From the NCBI GenBank assembly GCA_964530915.1, contig CAZHCK010000107.1, positions 1 through 7,003 on the forward strand: 7,003 nucleotides of DNA. Direction: 5' to 3'. Both the position numbers and the translations under genes were made by a program. Position 1 is the first letter of the stretch, and each line of letters opens with the position of its first letter. The DNA comes from Cloacibacterium sp964530915. GTDB taxonomy: Bacteria > Bacteroidota > Bacteroidia > Flavobacteriales > Weeksellaceae. This document shows, in pieces, positions 5,666-7,003 of the stretch. Under the pieces are notes generated by a model, which saw only the letters and a list, made by a program, of their open reading frames with translations, ran no database searches and was not told the DNA's origin.

Positions 5666-6907
5666 TTATTTAAAAACTTCATTCATATAACTTACTTTAT
5701 CTTCTTCGCTAGGACGATAATAATTATTAAAGACTTCCAAACTCCTATGACCCGTGTATGACATTATTACTTTATCTGGAATACGCTTATTTTTCATGAT
5801 AGTAATAAAACTTCTTCTTGCAGTATGGCTTGTAATTCTTTCCCAAAATTCATTTTTTATTTCGATTAATTCATCGCCATATTTCATTGTTTTTTTTATT
5901 TCTGAATCAAATTCAAGCTCTTTAAAGACCTCCTTTATATACTCATTCATTTTCTGGTTACTTAAAGACGGGATGTTGTAATCATATTTTTCTAAAATTG
6001 ATTTAGAAATACTATTGAGAGGAATTGAAAGATTTTTAGTTTTATCTTTTAAATCTACTACACGAATAAATCCATCTTGAATATCATCTTTTGAAATTTT
6101 TCTATAATTTCCAAACCTAAGTCCCGTAACACACCCTAGAACGAAAAGATCTTTCACACGCTCTAATCTTTTATTTTTACTCAAGTCATAGTTGTAAATT
6201 TCCTCTAATTGTTGATAACTTAATGCTATTTCATCTGTGTCGAATTTTGGAGGTTTTTTAAAATTAACAAAATTATTTGTATATGTATATTTCTTTGCAA
6301 AAGCCCACCCTAAAAACGTTTTTAGAAGTCCAGCATTACGATGCACGGTGTTTGCAGAGTGTTTCCTATATTCCACACAGAATTTCAGAAATTTATTATA
6401 TACTTTTTCGTCAAATTTGCCAAGAGATAGTTTTATCTTAGTTATTTCTTCAAAATTTTGTAATAATTTTTTATTACACTTATATCTTTTGAGTGTTGAA
6501 TCTGAAATTGAATTTCCAGAAAAATCATTTTCCTTTTCTTCTAAAAATACATCATAAATTCTAAAAAAATCATCTTTTGATTGTGTTTTTTTAAATTTTT
6601 CATTAAATCTTTGTCGGAGTATATCCATTGTAAGTTCTTCGTTAATATTTTTGTATCTGCTAACTATCTCTGTGAAGAAATTACTATATCTATCTAATTG
6701 TTTTTTGATACTTCTGTGATTCTCTGCTTTCTGAGTTCTTCCATTCAAATCATTAGGTAGTCTGTTTTCAAAATCCCATTCAGATGGTTTTATTTTTTCA
6801 CCAGTAGAATAAATGAAATTCTTATTTTCATTTCCAAAATATGAACGGAAATAAATAAGAGTTTCTTTTTCGCTGTTAGGTTCCTTTAGTTTAAATGTAG
6901 AATTCAT
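5666..6907 (-). CDS. Tyrosine recombinase / integrase of a mobile element
   Basis: From the chosen start at 6907 the protein has 413 residues and would catalyse site-specific insertion and excision. The N-terminus, MNSTFKLKEPNSEKETLIYF then IYSTGEKIKPSEWD, is typical of the arm-binding domain of Bacteroidota integrases. That is why this ATG is preferred over one 51 bp upstream at 6958, which would add a leader encoded mostly by a tandem repeat. A SAM-like core-binding domain covers about 112-215. The catalytic domain carries Arg264 (TGLRFGNY), Lys289 (KDKTKNL), His361 and Arg364 (HTARRSF), His387 (TGHRS) and Tyr396 (FNNYYRPS; Tyr397 is adjacent), so the R-K-H-R-H-Y set appears complete. The gene following 14 bp downstream is probably in the same operon. 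It belongs to an integrative element rather than to XerC/D housekeeping, because of its arm domain and neighbours. Confidence 0.92.
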   Translation of the reverse strand: MNSTFKLKEPNSEKETLIYFRSYFGNENKNFIYSTGEKIKPSEWDFENRLPNDLNGRTQKAENHRSIKKQLDRYSNFFTEIVSRYKNINEELTMDILRQRFNEKFKKTQSKDDFFRIYDVFLEEKENDFSGNSISDSTLKRYKCNKKLLQNFEEITKIKLSLGKFDEKVYNKFLKFCVEYRKHSANTVHRNAGLLKTFLGWAFAKKYTYTNNFVNFKKPPKFDTDEIALSYQQLEEIYNYDLSKNKRLERVKDLFVLGCVTGLRFGNYRKISKDDIQDGFIRVVDLKDKTKNLSIPLNSISKSILEKYDYNIPSLSNQKMNEYIKEVFKELEFDSEIKKTMKYGDELIEIKNEFWERITSHTARRSFITIMKNKRIPDKVIMSYTGHRSLEVFNNYYRPSEEDKVSYMNEVFK

Positions 6908-7003
6908 AGGTGCTAATTTTGGTGCTAGTATTTCTATAATTAGATATACAAATAACATATATTTATTTATGCGAATATATGTAAAATATTGATAAATAGA
7001 ATG
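6908..7003 (-). promoter_or_regulatory. AT-rich upstream region of the integrase gene
   Basis: This 96-bp stretch is nearly all A/T beyond the tandem repeat at 6909-6932 and must hold the integrase promoter unless transcription enters from the right. On the minus strand TATGTTATTTG (6948-6958) is only a loose match to the Bacteroidota TAnnTTTG element and no strong -33 partner is clear. An att site is often close to this position in integrative elements, but no core can be defined without the other end. Confidence 0.35.
6909..6932. repeat. 12-bp tandem repeat next to the integrase start
   Basis: GGTGCTAATTTT (6909-6920) is followed at once by GGTGCTAGTATT (6921-6932), ten of twelve bases the same. 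The second unit lies just upstream of the first, next to the integrase ATG. Short direct repeats here may be arm-type sites bound by the integrase, or operator sites. Read in frame from the upstream ATG it would encode LAPKLAP, a hint that this part is regulatory rather than coding. Confidence 0.5.

Noticed and set aside
5754..5981. Plus-strand frame of 75 codons opposite the integrase
   Set aside because: It is antisense to the catalytic HTARRSF and TGHRS motifs of a well-supported integrase and shows no features of its own.
6237..6557. Plus-strand frame of 106 codons opposite the integrase
   Set aside because: It is antisense to the core-binding domain of the integrase, with a Phe/Ser-rich product and no start signals or recognisable motif.

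Overview
The window is AT-rich, and all eight genes lie on the minus strand, so transcription runs from high to low coordinates. Gene content and protein style point to a Bacteroidota host, probably a flavobacterium of the Chryseobacterium/Elizabethkingia/Riemerella kind. The signs are an integrase with a Bacteroidota-type arm-binding N-terminus, a DUF6371 Toprim-like protein, a DUF3987 protein, A-rich leaders without Shine-Dalgarno sites, and very high Lys/Asn/Ile content. This placement is inferred from family knowledge; there is no rRNA or housekeeping gene to confirm it.

The layout reads as the backbone of an integrative and mobilizable element. From the right come a tyrosine integrase (5666-6907), an unrecognised protein close behind it (4899-5651, interrupted by a 10-N assembly gap), and a small excisionase-type HTH protein (4542-4820) ending in a strong hairpin terminator. 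Next is a replication-like block: a DUF3987 P-loop protein (3083-4444), a 220-bp intergenic region packed with 9-bp TTGCAYTTT-type repeats, and a DUF6371 zinc-ribbon/Toprim-like protein (1954-2862). Then comes a mobilization block: a GC-richer, structured intergenic region that looks like an oriT (about 1822-1940), a ribbon-helix-helix MobC-like protein (1499-1795), a short HUH-motif relaxase (524-1477), and a coiled-coil membrane protein (39-524) whose start codon overlaps the relaxase stop.

A working model: integrase plus HTH protein excise the element; the DUF3987/DUF6371 pair, perhaps acting at the repeat array, supports copying of the excised circle or the transferred strand; MobC-like protein and relaxase process oriT; and the small membrane protein may help dock the relaxosome to a conjugation channel supplied by another element. 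No coupling protein, type IV secretion gene, resistance gene or defence cargo is visible, and neither att end can be fixed within the window.

The least explained features are the nested repeat array at 2865-3062, a perfect 9-bp inverted repeat covering the start codon of the HTH gene (4811-4846), the compact oriT-like region, and the unrecognised protein behind the integrase. The N gap looks artificial: the same 8 bases flank it on both sides, and collapsing them keeps the reading frame.
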